Shown here piece after piece: positions 1 through 9,233 of a DNA stretch of 35,508 bases. Made by a program: the position numbers and the translations under genes. The notes under the pieces are model-generated. The model was not told the DNA's origin and ran no database searches. It saw only the letters and a list, made by a program, of their open reading frames with translations. The DNA comes from Pseudomonadota bacterium (GTDB lineage Bacteria > Pseudomonadota > Gammaproteobacteria > Pseudomonadales > Azotimanducaceae): assembly GCA_027624035.1 (NCBI GenBank), contig JAQBUI010000044.1, forward strand, positions 1 to 35,508, read 5' to 3'. Position 1 is the stretch's first letter, and each line of letters opens with the position of its first letter.

Positions 1-159
1 CTCCTAACGGCAGGGGTAGATGGTCTTGGCCCGGATGTTGCGCAAGACAAGCCGACGAAACAGGCAATGGCGACTGCGCTTGATGCATTGCTCGTCACTG
101 ACGTTTCGCAGTTAGAAGGACTGCATTTGGAGGCAAGTGACTTCAATCAAACAGAAGAA

Positions 160-1881
160 ATGGCAAATCGAAGCAGTATCGCTAAACCCGAACAGCTAAA
201 GTCAGGACACCAACCACTGATGTCAGGGCCCCTGGGCTATGCCCTGGCGTTGCTGCTGACGGCCTGTGGCGGCGGGGGAAGCGATGGCGGGGGCCGGACC
301 AATATGGCTGACACTCCGCCGGTCCGGGTCGCCAGCATTGAATTTCTCGACCAGATGCCCGGGGACGGGGCAGCGGCAGTGCCTGGTTTCAGGCGGGGGG
401 TCGCGGCGAGCCAGGTCGCGCCCGGGGGCACCACGTTCACCTATGCCACAAGCTGCAGTGACCAGCACGTTCTGGTCACGGTTCGTGATATCGAGGATGT
501 TTCGGGAGAAAGTGACAATGTACTCGTCACCCACGACTTCTCGTGCGCCAGTGGCTTCGGGCCCGACGAAAGCGTCACCATCACCGTATCCGGAGAGCAC
601 AGCAGCGGGCCGACCGAGGGAAGTTTTTCATTCACGACCGGCAACGAGTTGCCGGTACTCACGGTCGATGCAGAGCTGCGGCAATCGGAACTGGACGTCG
701 CCTCTGGGTTTGCCCAATACATCAGCGGCGCTCTGATCGACGAGCTTGATCTGCCAGCGCTGAGCGGGTTTCTGATCCGCGGCCTGATCCTGGACCTCGC
801 TGCTTCCGAGTGGCGCGCCCTGGCAGACCCCGACGTGGACTATCCAGTGGTTTTTCAGCGGCTGCATTTCTCAAGCTCTGCCCCCAATGGTGACCTGACC
901 ACTGCAAGCGGTCTGCTGGCGTTTCCGGACCGTTCCGATCTGGCTGAATTCCAGCCCAGGGACCGGGTCATTCTGCTGCACCATGCCACCGGCTCCACGC
1001 CCTCTGCGATGGACCCCACCGACGCCTGGTATATCCTGGCCGGGCTGTTTGCGGCACGAGGCTATCTGGTGTTCGCACCGGACAATCATGGCCGGGGGGT
1101 CACCGCTGAACTGCCCGAGACCTATCTCATGGCCCAGCGGACCGCGACGGTGGCCGTCGACTTCATGATGGCAGTCCTGGACAGCGGTCACTACGTCTCG
1201 ATCTTCGACGACGAGTCTCCGGTTCCACTCAGTATCATCGGGTATTCCCAGGGGGGCCATAGCGCCATCGCCAGCTGGCTTGAGATCGCCGCGCGGCACA
1301 GTGACTCCCTGACTGTCCTCTCGGTACACAGTGGTGGTGGCCCGCATCAGATATACCGGACCTTCCGTGGCGTTCTTGAGCAAATTGACGGGCGCTGCGG
1401 TGAAGAGGACGACTATTGCCGCCTGGTTGATCCGGCAACCATGATTCCCTTTGCCACCGGCCACATACTTCCCGGGCTCCTCGACTATGGTCCTACCAGC
1501 CTCGAGGTTACCGATGTGATTGAAGGTGACACGCTCCGCACGGATTTCATCACTGACTTTCTGGGGCAGGCCGAGCGTCTGGATGATCTGCGGCTATGGC
1601 TGCAATTGAACAGCTTCGGCAATATCTTAAATGGCGACTCTCGTTTCGGCGCCATGCCGACCACGATTCATCTGTATCACTCACCCTATGACCGACTCGT
1701 CCCGGCAATCAATACCACCGAACTTGCCGCGGCCCTCGGCACGGTCGTCAGCGTCGAACATCACTCCAATGAGTGCAGCAGCGATGGCTTCGAGCTGATC
1801 TTTCAGACCACTGACCGGGTTGGTGTGCTGCATACCCTGTGCGGGCTGAACGTCATGGATCAGATCCTCCGCCGCCTGTGA
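160..1881 (+). CDS. lipoprotein alpha/beta hydrolase (lipase/esterase-like)
   Basis: A lipobox L-L-T-A-C lies at residues 32-36 when translation begins at ATG 160, followed by a Gly/Ser-rich linker, so the protein is probably exported and lipid-anchored. Residues about 60-165 look like a beta-rich N-terminal region. The rest is an alpha/beta-hydrolase fold with the nucleophile elbow G-Y-S-Q-G-G (Ser363), a likely acid in H-S-P-Y-D-R-L and a terminal His in V-L-H-T-L-C-G. This suggests a secreted esterase or lipase; the substrate cannot be told. The start is uncertain: ATG 220 gives a shorter signal peptide, ATG 67 is also in frame, and the frame stays open to the left window edge. I favour 160 because it gives a basic n-region before the lipobox. 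No operon partner is visible on this strand. Confidence 0.75.
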   Translation: MANRSSIAKPEQLKSGHQPLMSGPLGYALALLLTACGGGGSDGGGRTNMADTPPVRVASIEFLDQMPGDGAAAVPGFRRGVAASQVAPGGTTFTYATSCSDQHVLVTVRDIEDVSGESDNVLVTHDFSCASGFGPDESVTITVSGEHSSGPTEGSFSFTTGNELPVLTVDAELRQSELDVASGFAQYISGALIDELDLPALSGFLIRGLILDLAASEWRALADPDVDYPVVFQRLHFSSSAPNGDLTTASGLLAFPDRSDLAEFQPRDRVILLHHATGSTPSAMDPTDAWYILAGLFAARGYLVFAPDNHGRGVTAELPETYLMAQRTATVAVDFMMAVLDSGHYVSIFDDESPVPLSIIGYSQGGHSAIASWLEIAARHSDSLTVLSVHSGGGPHQIYRTFRGVLEQIDGRCGEEDDYCRLVDPATMIPFATGHILPGLLDYGPTSLEVTDVIEGDTLRTDFITDFLGQAERLDDLRLWLQLNSFGNILNGDSRFGAMPTTIHLYHSPYDRLVPAINTTELAAALGTVVSVEHHSNECSSDGFELIFQTTDRVGVLHTLCGLNVMDQILRRL

Positions 1882-1885
1882 GTGC

Positions 1886-1942
1886 GTGAGTGCATTGCGC
1901 AGCAGTGAGTGCATTGCACAGCAGTGAGTGCATTGCGCAGCA
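1886..1942. repeat. 3 x 19-bp tandem repeat just after the lipoprotein stop codon
   Basis: Three consecutive 19-bp copies of GTGAGTGCATTGCGCAGCA lie at 1886-1904, 1905-1923 (one change, GCGC to GCAC) and 1924-1942. The block is enclosed by a perfect 9-bp inverted repeat, TGTGAGTGC (1877-1885) and GCACTCACA (1944-1952). The left arm overlaps the stop codon at 1879-1881. It could act as a transcript-end structure, but there is no U-tract. Confidence 0.85.
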
Positions 1943-2058
1943 AGCACTCACAAGCCCTCTCCGCACCAATGTAGCGGCAGCGATTTCAAAGAAATCGCGA
2001 GAGCGCCCAGTTCCGTGCGAAGAGCCTGCACACCGCTCCCAACCCACTCCACACAACC

Positions 2059-3294
2059 TCACTCCACACCAAACAACCGCCACCCCTTTAACCCAAGTGC
2101 CCGCGCCGCCAAATCGGACGAACGACCAGTGATCCAGAGTTCTTTCACCTGAACCCCCGCTCCCTCGGCATCACTTGAAATTCGATCCATGGTGGTAGCG
2201 GTTTCCTGTGTCCAGTACAGCAGGTCCACGGGCAGCATCACGATCAGTCGGCCGTCCCGGGTCAAGCCTTCCGGAACAGACGAATCCGATACGATCGATG
2301 CCAGCGGCGTGCGATGAGTATTGAAGTCCGCCAGCAGACCGATGGCGCGGATCAGGAATCGGGCCTCTTCGAATGACTGACTGTCTACCAGTTGGTGCAC
2401 CAGTTCTTCCCTGTTGGTGACGCCCGACAGGGCCATCAGGTCGCGGCAAACGGCCGTCTGCATGGTTGGCGTCAGGAAGTCTGCCTGAATGAACGCCTCG
2501 ATGTTCTGCGCACCAAACCCCTCGCCTGCAAGACACTGGCGATTGGCAGCTTCCAGTTCACTTGCGGTCTGAATATAGATTCGCTCATCGTTTCCGAGAG
2601 CGCCCAGGGCAAAAGAGGCGGTCATCGGCAGGGCAATGTCCACGGGCAGGCCGCCAACAAACTGCACCACCGCCATGTCCGATATCGCCCGACGCAGCTT
2701 CAGGTTGGTGGTATACGGGTCAATCTTCAGCTCCGACGCCCATTCACGCTCGCCATCGGAAAGCAGGTAGTTACTCTTGCGGAACGCGAGCGGGTCCAGT
2801 TGGTCGGAATTGCCACCGGTCACCGCCCGCCGTGTACCCAGGAGACCCCGTTCGGCGGTCCTGGCATAGCCGGCAAACAATTTGCGAACGCCCGCCGGCA
2901 GACCGCCGATGGTCTGTACCGGGTTGGTGAATACTTTCACGATGGCATCCACCGAGCCCACACCGGCCTTCTTGAGCGACTCTATGAATACCTCGGATCT
3001 GGACATCGCCTGCAGATAAGCCAGTGCGTCAATTTCCCGCACCCGGGTCGCGAGTTCAGCGTGGCCCTGCGCCTCAAACTGCCCAAAGGGTGAATCAATG
3101 ATATAGGTGTTCAGCCATCCATCGCTGACCACGGGCTCTACCAGTTCATGATTCGGCCCGCGAACGAGTTCCGGAGTAGCGACATCTCTCGCTGCAAGCG
3201 AAGGTGGCGTTTCATAATCCAGGGCGAGTGTCGGAGCTGCCAGCAAACCAGACAGCAATGCGAAAACAACAGTGAGCGCGTTCAGGCGGCGCAT
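2059..3294 (-). CDS. secreted protein of unknown function
   Basis: I do not recognise this 411-residue protein. The first 25 residues form a clear Sec signal peptide (M-R-R, hydrophobic core, cleavage near A-L-A-L-D), so it should be periplasmic or secreted. The mature part is mixed alpha/beta with no membrane helix. Two or three cysteines (near residues 254, 283) might form a disulfide. The start is supported by GAGGG about 8 bases upstream of ATG 3294. It is divergent from the following GH105-like gene and convergent with the lipoprotein hydrolase, so it is probably transcribed alone. No catalytic motif is evident. Confidence 0.75.
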   Translation of the reverse strand: MRRLNALTVVFALLSGLLAAPTLALDYETPPSLAARDVATPELVRGPNHELVEPVVSDGWLNTYIIDSPFGQFEAQGHAELATRVREIDALAYLQAMSRSEVFIESLKKAGVGSVDAIVKVFTNPVQTIGGLPAGVRKLFAGYARTAERGLLGTRRAVTGGNSDQLDPLAFRKSNYLLSDGEREWASELKIDPYTTNLKLRRAISDMAVVQFVGGLPVDIALPMTASFALGALGNDERIYIQTASELEAANRQCLAGEGFGAQNIEAFIQADFLTPTMQTAVCRDLMALSGVTNREELVHQLVDSQSFEEARFLIRAIGLLADFNTHRTPLASIVSDSSVPEGLTRDGRLIVMLPVDLLYWTQETATTMDRISSDAEGAGVQVKELWITGRSSDLAARALGLKGWRLFGVE

Positions 3295-3539
3295 GGCAGA
3301 ACCCTCGTTGGAAACCAGAGTCCATGCTGCATCAAGCCGATTGGTCAGTCAAAAAAAGAACATTACATCAGCGATGCAACCGCGACCGCCGATCCGGGGA
3401 CAATTGACCCCGGCCGACCCATTGGCCTTTTGGCGGAGACTGCCGCCGGATCACGGCGCTGACCTAGCCGGATCACCGCTGCGGCCGTCAGGCCAGGACT
3501 TTTCGAGTAAACTGAAGCCGTAATGAAATCGGACTGGCA

Positions 3540-4502
3540 ATGATGGACACACCAACACCGGAAGGTATCGGGCGCCTGCTGGCGCAGCGCTACGGCTATG
3601 AACTGGCCAGTCCACCGACGTACCCGCTGGGGGTTTCGCTCGCCAGCAGACTGCGACTGGCTACCCGTGACGATGCAAAGACCCTGGCAGAAGAAGCCGC
3701 ACTGATTGCGCGGCTGGTCTCACCGATCGTCGATGACCCTTCGACCATACCTGATGCAGCGCCCTGTCTCTCCACGGGCTGCTTCGCCCTCGACCTGGCC
3801 CGGAGCACGGGCGATGAGCAATACGTAGGCTTCGCGCGGAACCTGGCAGACCGGTTTACAGCAGACCCGGATATCCGGGTCGAAGATTTCTATTTTGCAG
3901 GGACCCTGCTGGGGCAGGCTCATGTCCTGACGGGCGAGACCGGTTATGCGGATGCACTACATCGGCTGTTGCTGTCTGCCGACACCCAGCAACCGAACGG
4001 ACTGTACTGGCACTGCCATGGCTCACCCTGGTTCTGGGGCCGGGGTAACGCCTTTGCCGCGCTCGGTGTGGCAGAAACACTGACCCACGTCATGGACCAT
4101 CCCCAAAGAGAACAACTGCTGGACCGGCATCTAAAGCATCTGACCGCCATGGCCGCGCTGCAACATGAATCCGGGATGTGGCATCAAGTGATGGACGATT
4201 CATCGACGTACCTGGAACACAGTGCCACCACCATGACCGGCTGCGCGATCGCACGGGGCATACGGCTTGGCTGGCTGCCCCGGGACACCTGGAAACCGGT
4301 TGTCGAACGGGCGTGGACGGGCAGTGCGACCCGCGTGGGTGCAGATGGCGAACTGGACCAGGTCTGTGTCGGCACCGGACCATTGCCAACCCTCAAAGAC
4401 TACGTGAAGCGGCCCTTTTCGACCGGCCGGGATGATCGGGGCGGCGCGATGGCGCTGCAGTTTGCCGTAGAGATGCTTCGGCTCGGTGACGTCACCGCGT
4501 GA
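3540..4502 (+). CDS. GH88/GH105-like six-hairpin glycosidase family protein
   Basis: The 320-residue protein has the hallmarks of the (alpha/alpha)6-barrel family of unsaturated rhamnogalacturonyl/glucuronyl hydrolases (YteR-like): V-E-D-F-Y-F-A-G at 114-121, W-G-R-G-N-A-F at 166-172, G-M-W-H-Q-V and Y-L-E-H-S-A-T near 215-230. Members cleave unsaturated uronyl residues from oligosaccharides in the cytoplasm, and no signal peptide is present here. In YteR-type enzymes the catalytic Asp sits in an H-x-x-D stretch before the W-x-R-G motif; here that stretch reads Y-W-H-C-H-G-S-P, so the Asp is not obvious and activity is unsure. ATG 3543 is an alternative start; no strong ribosome site is seen. 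The gene ends within 50 bp of the GMC oxidoreductase start, so the two are likely cotranscribed. Confidence 0.65.
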   Translation: MMDTPTPEGIGRLLAQRYGYELASPPTYPLGVSLASRLRLATRDDAKTLAEEAALIARLVSPIVDDPSTIPDAAPCLSTGCFALDLARSTGDEQYVGFARNLADRFTADPDIRVEDFYFAGTLLGQAHVLTGETGYADALHRLLLSADTQQPNGLYWHCHGSPWFWGRGNAFAALGVAETLTHVMDHPQREQLLDRHLKHLTAMAALQHESGMWHQVMDDSSTYLEHSATTMTGCAIARGIRLGWLPRDTWKPVVERAWTGSATRVGADGELDQVCVGTGPLPTLKDYVKRPFSTGRDDRGGAMALQFAVEMLRLGDVTA

Positions 4503-4551
4503 CCGCCACCATCATGACAACAGCGACCCTGACAACAACGACGTGAGCGAT

Positions 4552-6153
4552 ATGAACGAATACGACTACATCATCGTGGGCGCGGGTACGGCCGGTTGTG
4601 TGCTGGCGAACCGGCTGACCGCAGACGGCAAACACAAGGTATTGCTCATTGAGGCCGGCGGCAAAGACGACTATTTCTGGATTAATATTCCAGTGGGCTA
4701 CCTGTACACCATAGGAAATCCGAGAACCGACTGGTGCTATCAGATTCAGCCAGACCCGGGTCTGAATGGCAGGACCATCGGCTACGCCCGGGGCAAGGTG
4801 CTGGGCGGTTGTTCTTCCATCAATGCCATGGTCTACATGCGCGGGCAGCGAAGCGACTATGATCACTGGGCACAACTTGGTAATCGCGGCTGGGCCTGGG
4901 ACGATGTGCTGCCTGTGTTCCGCAAGTCAGAGGACTATCAGCACGGTGCCGATGAGTTCCATGGCGAGGGCGGCCCGTTGCGGGTTGAGGAACGTCGGGT
5001 CAACTGGGAGATCCTGGAGGCCTGGCGCGAGGCGGCCGAGGAGTGCGGGATACCCAGAATCGATGAGTTCAATCGCGGCGACAATTTCGGCAACGCCTAC
5101 TTCCAGATGAACCAGCGCAGAGGGGTCCGCTGGAGCGCCACCAAGGCGTTCCTGCGGCCGGCCATGAGCCGCCCCAACCTCGAAGTCATCACTGAGGCCA
5201 CGGTGCAGCAGCTTGACCTTGAGAACAGACGGGCCAGGGGCCTCACCTTCAGAACCCGGCAGGGCGAGCGGCTACAGGTCCGGGCCCGTCGGGAAGTGAT
5301 CCTGTCGGCGGGGTCCGTCGGGTCGACCCAGCTGCTGCAACTCTCCGGCATCGGCCCCGGAGAATTGCTTCGGGACCGGGGCGTTGCCGTCGCTCATGAT
5401 CTGCCGGGCGTCGGCGAGAATCTGCAGGACCATCTGCAGATCAGGATGGTCTACAAGGTCCATGACACCATCACCCTGAACCGGCGGGCCAACTCCCTGA
5501 TCGGCAAGGCCGCCATGGGCCTCGAATACGCCCTGTTCAAGACCGGGCCTCTGACCATGCCGCCCTCACAGCTGGGGGCCTTTGCCATGAGTGACGATAC
5601 CCAGACCACACCTAATATGGAGTGGCATGTTCAACCGTTGTCTCTGGACAAATTCGGCGAGCCGCTGCATCCGTTTGATGCGATCACACCCTCCGTCTGC
5701 AATCTGCGCCCGACCAGTCGTGGCCACATTCGAATTGTCAGCAACAGACCCGATGATCATCCGGCCATCACACTGAACTATCTTTCCACAGACGCTGACC
5801 GGCAGGTTGCGCTAAGTGGCATCCGGTATACAAGAAGAATCATGGCAGCCAATGCTCTGGCACGATTTCGCCCGGAGGAGTTCATGCCGGGGCCGGACTG
5901 CCGCAGCGAGCAGGCGCTTCTTAAGGCGGCCGGCGATCTGGGCACCACCATCTTCCATCCGGTCGGCACCTGCAAGATGGGGAATGACCCGATGTCAGTG
6001 GTCGACGATCGTCTGCGGGTTCAGGGCATTGATGGCTTGAGAGTGATCGATGCCTCCATCATGCCTTCCATCACATCCGGCAATACCAATGCGCCAACGG
6101 TCATGATCGCCGAGAAGGGCGCCGAATTTGTGCTGGCTGACAGCGCCGCTTAG
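4552..6153 (+). CDS. GMC-family FAD-dependent oxidoreductase (choline/alcohol dehydrogenase-like)
   Basis: A 533-residue protein of the glucose-methanol-choline oxidoreductase family, which oxidises alcohols with FAD. The Rossmann motif G-A-G-T-A-G is at residues 9-14. The GMC signature 1 (G-G-C-S-S-I-N-A-M-V-Y-M-R-G) is near 83-96 and signature 2 (G-S-V-G-S-T-Q-L-L-Q-L-S-G-I-G-P) near 250. The active-site pair is His469 in F-H-P-V-G-T-C-K-M-G and Asn511 in S-G-N-T-N-A-P-T. The length is typical of choline dehydrogenase and AlkJ-type enzymes. ATG 4552 places the FAD motif where the family has it; ATG 4486 would add a low-complexity D/N-rich tail and overlap the upstream gene. The substrate is not resolved; the GH105-like neighbour might suggest a sugar-derived or aliphatic alcohol. 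Confidence 0.9.
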   Translation: MNEYDYIIVGAGTAGCVLANRLTADGKHKVLLIEAGGKDDYFWINIPVGYLYTIGNPRTDWCYQIQPDPGLNGRTIGYARGKVLGGCSSINAMVYMRGQRSDYDHWAQLGNRGWAWDDVLPVFRKSEDYQHGADEFHGEGGPLRVEERRVNWEILEAWREAAEECGIPRIDEFNRGDNFGNAYFQMNQRRGVRWSATKAFLRPAMSRPNLEVITEATVQQLDLENRRARGLTFRTRQGERLQVRARREVILSAGSVGSTQLLQLSGIGPGELLRDRGVAVAHDLPGVGENLQDHLQIRMVYKVHDTITLNRRANSLIGKAAMGLEYALFKTGPLTMPPSQLGAFAMSDDTQTTPNMEWHVQPLSLDKFGEPLHPFDAITPSVCNLRPTSRGHIRIVSNRPDDHPAITLNYLSTDADRQVALSGIRYTRRIMAANALARFRPEEFMPGPDCRSEQALLKAAGDLGTTIFHPVGTCKMGNDPMSVVDDRLRVQGIDGLRVIDASIMPSITSGNTNAPTVMIAEKGAEFVLADSAA

Positions 6154-6161
6154 CCGTACCG

Positions 6162-8099
6162 TCAGCGCCGGTCCGCCGGGGTATACCAGATCGGTGAGGT
6201 ATAGGCGCGATCCTGCACCGTCATCGGCGCCGCCGCGGGCATGTCCTTGATCCCGAATCGTTTTGCATCATAGGCAGTCCACCGGGGTGTGGGGATCTCG
6301 ATCACCCGGACATAATAAAAGGCGAGTTCGTCAGGATCGAAGTCCGGGTCACGCCAGGTGACGGACAACTCCGCTGCGCCGATTGAATTCAGATAGGACG
6401 CCTGGTGCACGTCCACCGTTGTACCCACCGGCCGGACCTTGCCCGACCTGGACAATTTGCGGCCGTCGGAGAGCGCCACGTCATGGACCTGCTCATGGAG
6501 CTCACCGGCCGCATCACGCCAACCTTTGATGATCTGAACCCGATCCAGATTGGCGCCAATGGGGTCCTTTGCAGCGCGGATCAGGAAACTCGGCGCCTCA
6601 CCTTCGGGCCCGTCCATCAGATCGCCGCCCATCGGCACACCACGTGTGTAGCCGACGTCTGCGAGGTCCGGTCGAAAGGCATCATCCCCGACAAAGTCCC
6701 AGCCTCCGAAGAACCGCACCATCATTCGCGGACCGGTGGTGGCGTAGGTTTCCCGACGGGCCATGGCCGCAAACAATGCTTCCCGGGTGTTTTGGGTCGC
6801 CCAGACCGCTGCATAGCCCGACGCCCCAAAGTGCCAGCTGCGCTTGGCCCGCCAGGGGGAGGGTTCATAGAAGGCGAGCTTGCCCCAGAAGTTGTCTTCG
6901 TCTGCTGTGGCGAGGGAGGTATGCGCATCGGTACTGCCGATCATGCCGAATTTGAACGGATTAACCCCCATACTGACCTGGTAGGACAGGCCCCGCTTCA
7001 GGGCCGGTCTGGCGTACTCATACTGCTTCAGATCAGCCCACCCATCCGGCCTTTGCCCAAAGAAACCTGGCACATGCCAGGTTTCGAAGTCCGCGAACTC
7101 ATCGGTGGGTGACAATACCGGATGGGCCTCACCATCCCCTTTGTACTGGGTGACTTCATACAGTGGCTCGAACCTGGCCCTGGTCCTGGCATAGTCGAGG
7201 GAAATCGGGTTGCCATCGAAGTCGTTGGGGCCGAACATCACGCCCGCACTGAGATTGCCGTTGTGAGGGATCGCCAGGACCTTGCCGCCGACGCGCTCTT
7301 CATAGTCCTTGAGATAGGCCCAGAGATCTTCGACATTCGGGCTTTCCCGGAACGAAAACGGCAACACCTGACAGGCCTCATCGGCGCCGCCCTCAAAGAT
7401 CACGTTGCGGTGCAGATTGGGCGACCGTGGATGCTGGGTCGGGGGCGTCCATTCATAACCAATAAAGGCGGTAAACCGGCCGGGGTCATTGTGACGTTCG
7501 GCATTGGCACAGACTTCATGCCATATGGCACCGCGAATGCCCTCATCGCTGACATAATCATTGCCCCATGCGCCAGTATAGAACCGTCTGCCGCTATAGA
7601 GCAGTCCCTGGTCACGGGCATAGTCCGCATCGGTCTCTGCGGTAAGGACGTGCTTTGCCAGCACCGGGACTTCTGCCAGCAGTTTCGCCCAGCGACGACC
7701 AATTTCGGTTGCCATCACGTCCGGTGAGCGCTGGGCAACCCGTGGCAACACCCCAAGGTTGACTCCGTGATCCGCCACCACCAGAAAGTCCAGTGGTCTC
7801 TTGAGCTGCGCCTCCAGACCATTGTGGGCACGAACCGCTGCCCCTTTTGCAAACTGGTAGGCATCATCGGGCGATAACCGGTCGTTACCGAATCCCGAAG
7901 CATCCACAGACAGGTTGGTGTGCAGATGGGTATCACCAAAGTACACGTTATCGGGAAAGGCTCGTTCGCTTTCCCCGGGATAGACTTCGGCCGCTTCCGC
8001 GCTGGCGAGCAGCGCGGTCGTGATGCCTGCCAGGACGCAGTACCGCCGGGATATTGATTGCAGCTTTTTCAGAATATCGAGACCCTCCTTTTGGATCAT
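6162..8099 (-). CDS. secreted DUF3604 (PHP-like) protein
   Basis: A 645-residue DUF3604 protein. It has an N-terminal signal peptide (basic start, hydrophobic 22-36, A-E-A-A cleavage), then a metal-binding start Y-F-G-D-T-H-L-H (His58, His60), V-V-A-D-H-G near 107-112 and I-G-S-T-D-A-H-T-S near 390, the pattern of a PHP-type metal-dependent hydrolase. The biochemical role of DUF3604 is largely unknown; such genes are common in marine and steroid- or sulfonate-rich catabolic neighbourhoods. Its ATG overlaps the stop of the upstream hydroxyacid dehydrogenase (ATGA at 8096-8099), so the two are translationally coupled. It is convergent with the GMC gene with only 8 bp between stops. Confidence 0.85.
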   Translation of the reverse strand: MIQKEGLDILKKLQSISRRYCVLAGITTALLASAEAAEVYPGESERAFPDNVYFGDTHLHTNLSVDASGFGNDRLSPDDAYQFAKGAAVRAHNGLEAQLKRPLDFLVVADHGVNLGVLPRVAQRSPDVMATEIGRRWAKLLAEVPVLAKHVLTAETDADYARDQGLLYSGRRFYTGAWGNDYVSDEGIRGAIWHEVCANAERHNDPGRFTAFIGYEWTPPTQHPRSPNLHRNVIFEGGADEACQVLPFSFRESPNVEDLWAYLKDYEERVGGKVLAIPHNGNLSAGVMFGPNDFDGNPISLDYARTRARFEPLYEVTQYKGDGEAHPVLSPTDEFADFETWHVPGFFGQRPDGWADLKQYEYARPALKRGLSYQVSMGVNPFKFGMIGSTDAHTSLATADEDNFWGKLAFYEPSPWRAKRSWHFGASGYAAVWATQNTREALFAAMARRETYATTGPRMMVRFFGGWDFVGDDAFRPDLADVGYTRGVPMGGDLMDGPEGEAPSFLIRAAKDPIGANLDRVQIIKGWRDAAGELHEQVHDVALSDGRKLSRSGKVRPVGTTVDVHQASYLNSIGAAELSVTWRDPDFDPDELAFYYVRVIEIPTPRWTAYDAKRFGIKDMPAAAPMTVQDRAYTSPIWYTPADRR

Positions 8100-9145
8100 A
8101 CGGCAAGTGCTGTGGAGAAGTCCGGCACGCCTTCCCAGCGACCCGGATCAGTCGCACGCATCACCGCGATGGTCTTGATCACTTCCGGGTTTGCCAGGCC
8201 ATGGGGCGCAGTACCAGTCAGAACACGAATGATATTTTCAGCCTGACGGATGGGACACTCCTCCAGGAAGGTGGGCGAGAAACCGGCCAGGTGTGGCGTG
8301 ACGATTACATTGGGCAGGGACAGCAGCGGGTCCTGGGCATCAATCGGCTCGATCTCCGTCACATCCAGTGCGGCCGCCTCGATCTGGCTTCGTTGTAAGG
8401 CACTGGCGAGCGCCGCGCCGTCGACCACCGGGCCACGAGCAGTGTTGACCAGGATAGCCGTCGGCTTCATCAACGCCAGCGCATCGGCATCGATGATGTG
8501 CCGGGTTTCTTCCGTCAAAGACGTGTGGATCGTAATGTAGTCTGATGCGCCGAGCAGTTCGGCAAGTGGCACCAGCTTGACACCATAAAGGTCGGCAGTG
8601 GTCTGCTCTACATACGGGTCCGAGGCGATGATGCGGGCCGGACCAAAGCCGCGAATACGCATCGCAAACGCCCGCCCAATATTGCCGAACCCGATGATGC
8701 CGACCGTGTGCCCGGCGATGCGGCGTACTGTCTGCATATAGTTCACCGTAAGGCGGCCATCAGAGCCCCAGGCGCCCTCACGGGTGGTACGCACCGCGTC
8801 GGGCAAACGCCGGGTCAGCGAGAGCAACATCGCAACGGCATGGTCCGCGACCTCCGCGGTGTTCACGCCCGGAACATTACAGGCCAGGACCCCGAGTTCT
8901 GTCGCCGCCGTGAGGTCAATTGAATCGACTCCGACCCCCATTCGACTCACCACTTTAAGCTTTGGACAATGTTCCATCACCTTCCGGGAAGTCAGCGGCA
9001 TGGTTCCCACCTGGGCACCGTCGGCGTCTTTGAGCAGTTCAATCATGTCCTGCTCGGAACGAATGCGCCCCTCCACGACCTCAAACCCTGCGGCCTCGAA
9101 AAGATCTGCCCGGTTGAAGGGGCTTGACTGCAACGCTACTTTCAT
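8096..9145 (-). CDS. D-isomer-specific 2-hydroxyacid dehydrogenase (phosphoglycerate dehydrogenase-like)
   Basis: A 349-residue NAD-dependent 2-hydroxyacid dehydrogenase. The NAD-binding motif G-F-G-N-I-G is at 152-157. The catalytic triad is visible as Arg237 in N-T-A-R-G-P-V-V-D-G, Glu266 in E-I-E-P-I and His285 in T-P-H-L-A-G. The family reduces 2-oxoacids to D-2-hydroxyacids or the reverse. There is no C-terminal ACT domain, so it is not an ordinary SerA. The start is set by AAGGAG 7 bases upstream of ATG 9145. It is the first gene of a two-gene unit with the DUF3604 gene. Its upstream region carries a 12-bp tandem repeat (9174-9233) that may be an operator array. Confidence 0.9.
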   Translation of the reverse strand: MKVALQSSPFNRADLFEAAGFEVVEGRIRSEQDMIELLKDADGAQVGTMPLTSRKVMEHCPKLKVVSRMGVGVDSIDLTAATELGVLACNVPGVNTAEVADHAVAMLLSLTRRLPDAVRTTREGAWGSDGRLTVNYMQTVRRIAGHTVGIIGFGNIGRAFAMRIRGFGPARIIASDPYVEQTTADLYGVKLVPLAELLGASDYITIHTSLTEETRHIIDADALALMKPTAILVNTARGPVVDGAALASALQRSQIEAAALDVTEIEPIDAQDPLLSLPNVIVTPHLAGFSPTFLEECPIRQAENIIRVLTGTAPHGLANPEVIKTIAVMRATDPGRWEGVPDFSTALAV

Positions 9146-9173
9146 CTGAATTCTCCTTGCTTTTCCTGATCCA

Positions 9174-9233
9174 TCCCTTTCTATAAAGATGTCTTAAAGG
9201 ATGTCTATAAGGGTGTCTATAGTGGTGTTACAG
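9174..9233. repeat. 12-bp direct repeats upstream of the hydroxyacid dehydrogenase operon
   Basis: Five consecutive 12-bp steps: TCCCTTTCTATA (9174), AAGATGTCTTAA (9186), AGGATGTCTATA (9198), AGGGTGTCTATA (9210) and GTGGTGTTACAG (9222). The middle three share the core TGTCT(A/T)A and the last is weak. On the minus strand the core reads TATAGACA. The array lies 29-88 bp before ATG 9145, where a promoter and operator would be expected. Repeat structure is seen; function is inferred. Confidence 0.75.

Noticed and set aside
9217..9228. The 12-mer CTATAGTGGTGT occurs here and again at 34900-34911, each next to repeat structures.
   Set aside because: In 35 kb many 12-mers are shared by chance and the flanks do not match, so it is not treated as a shared element end.
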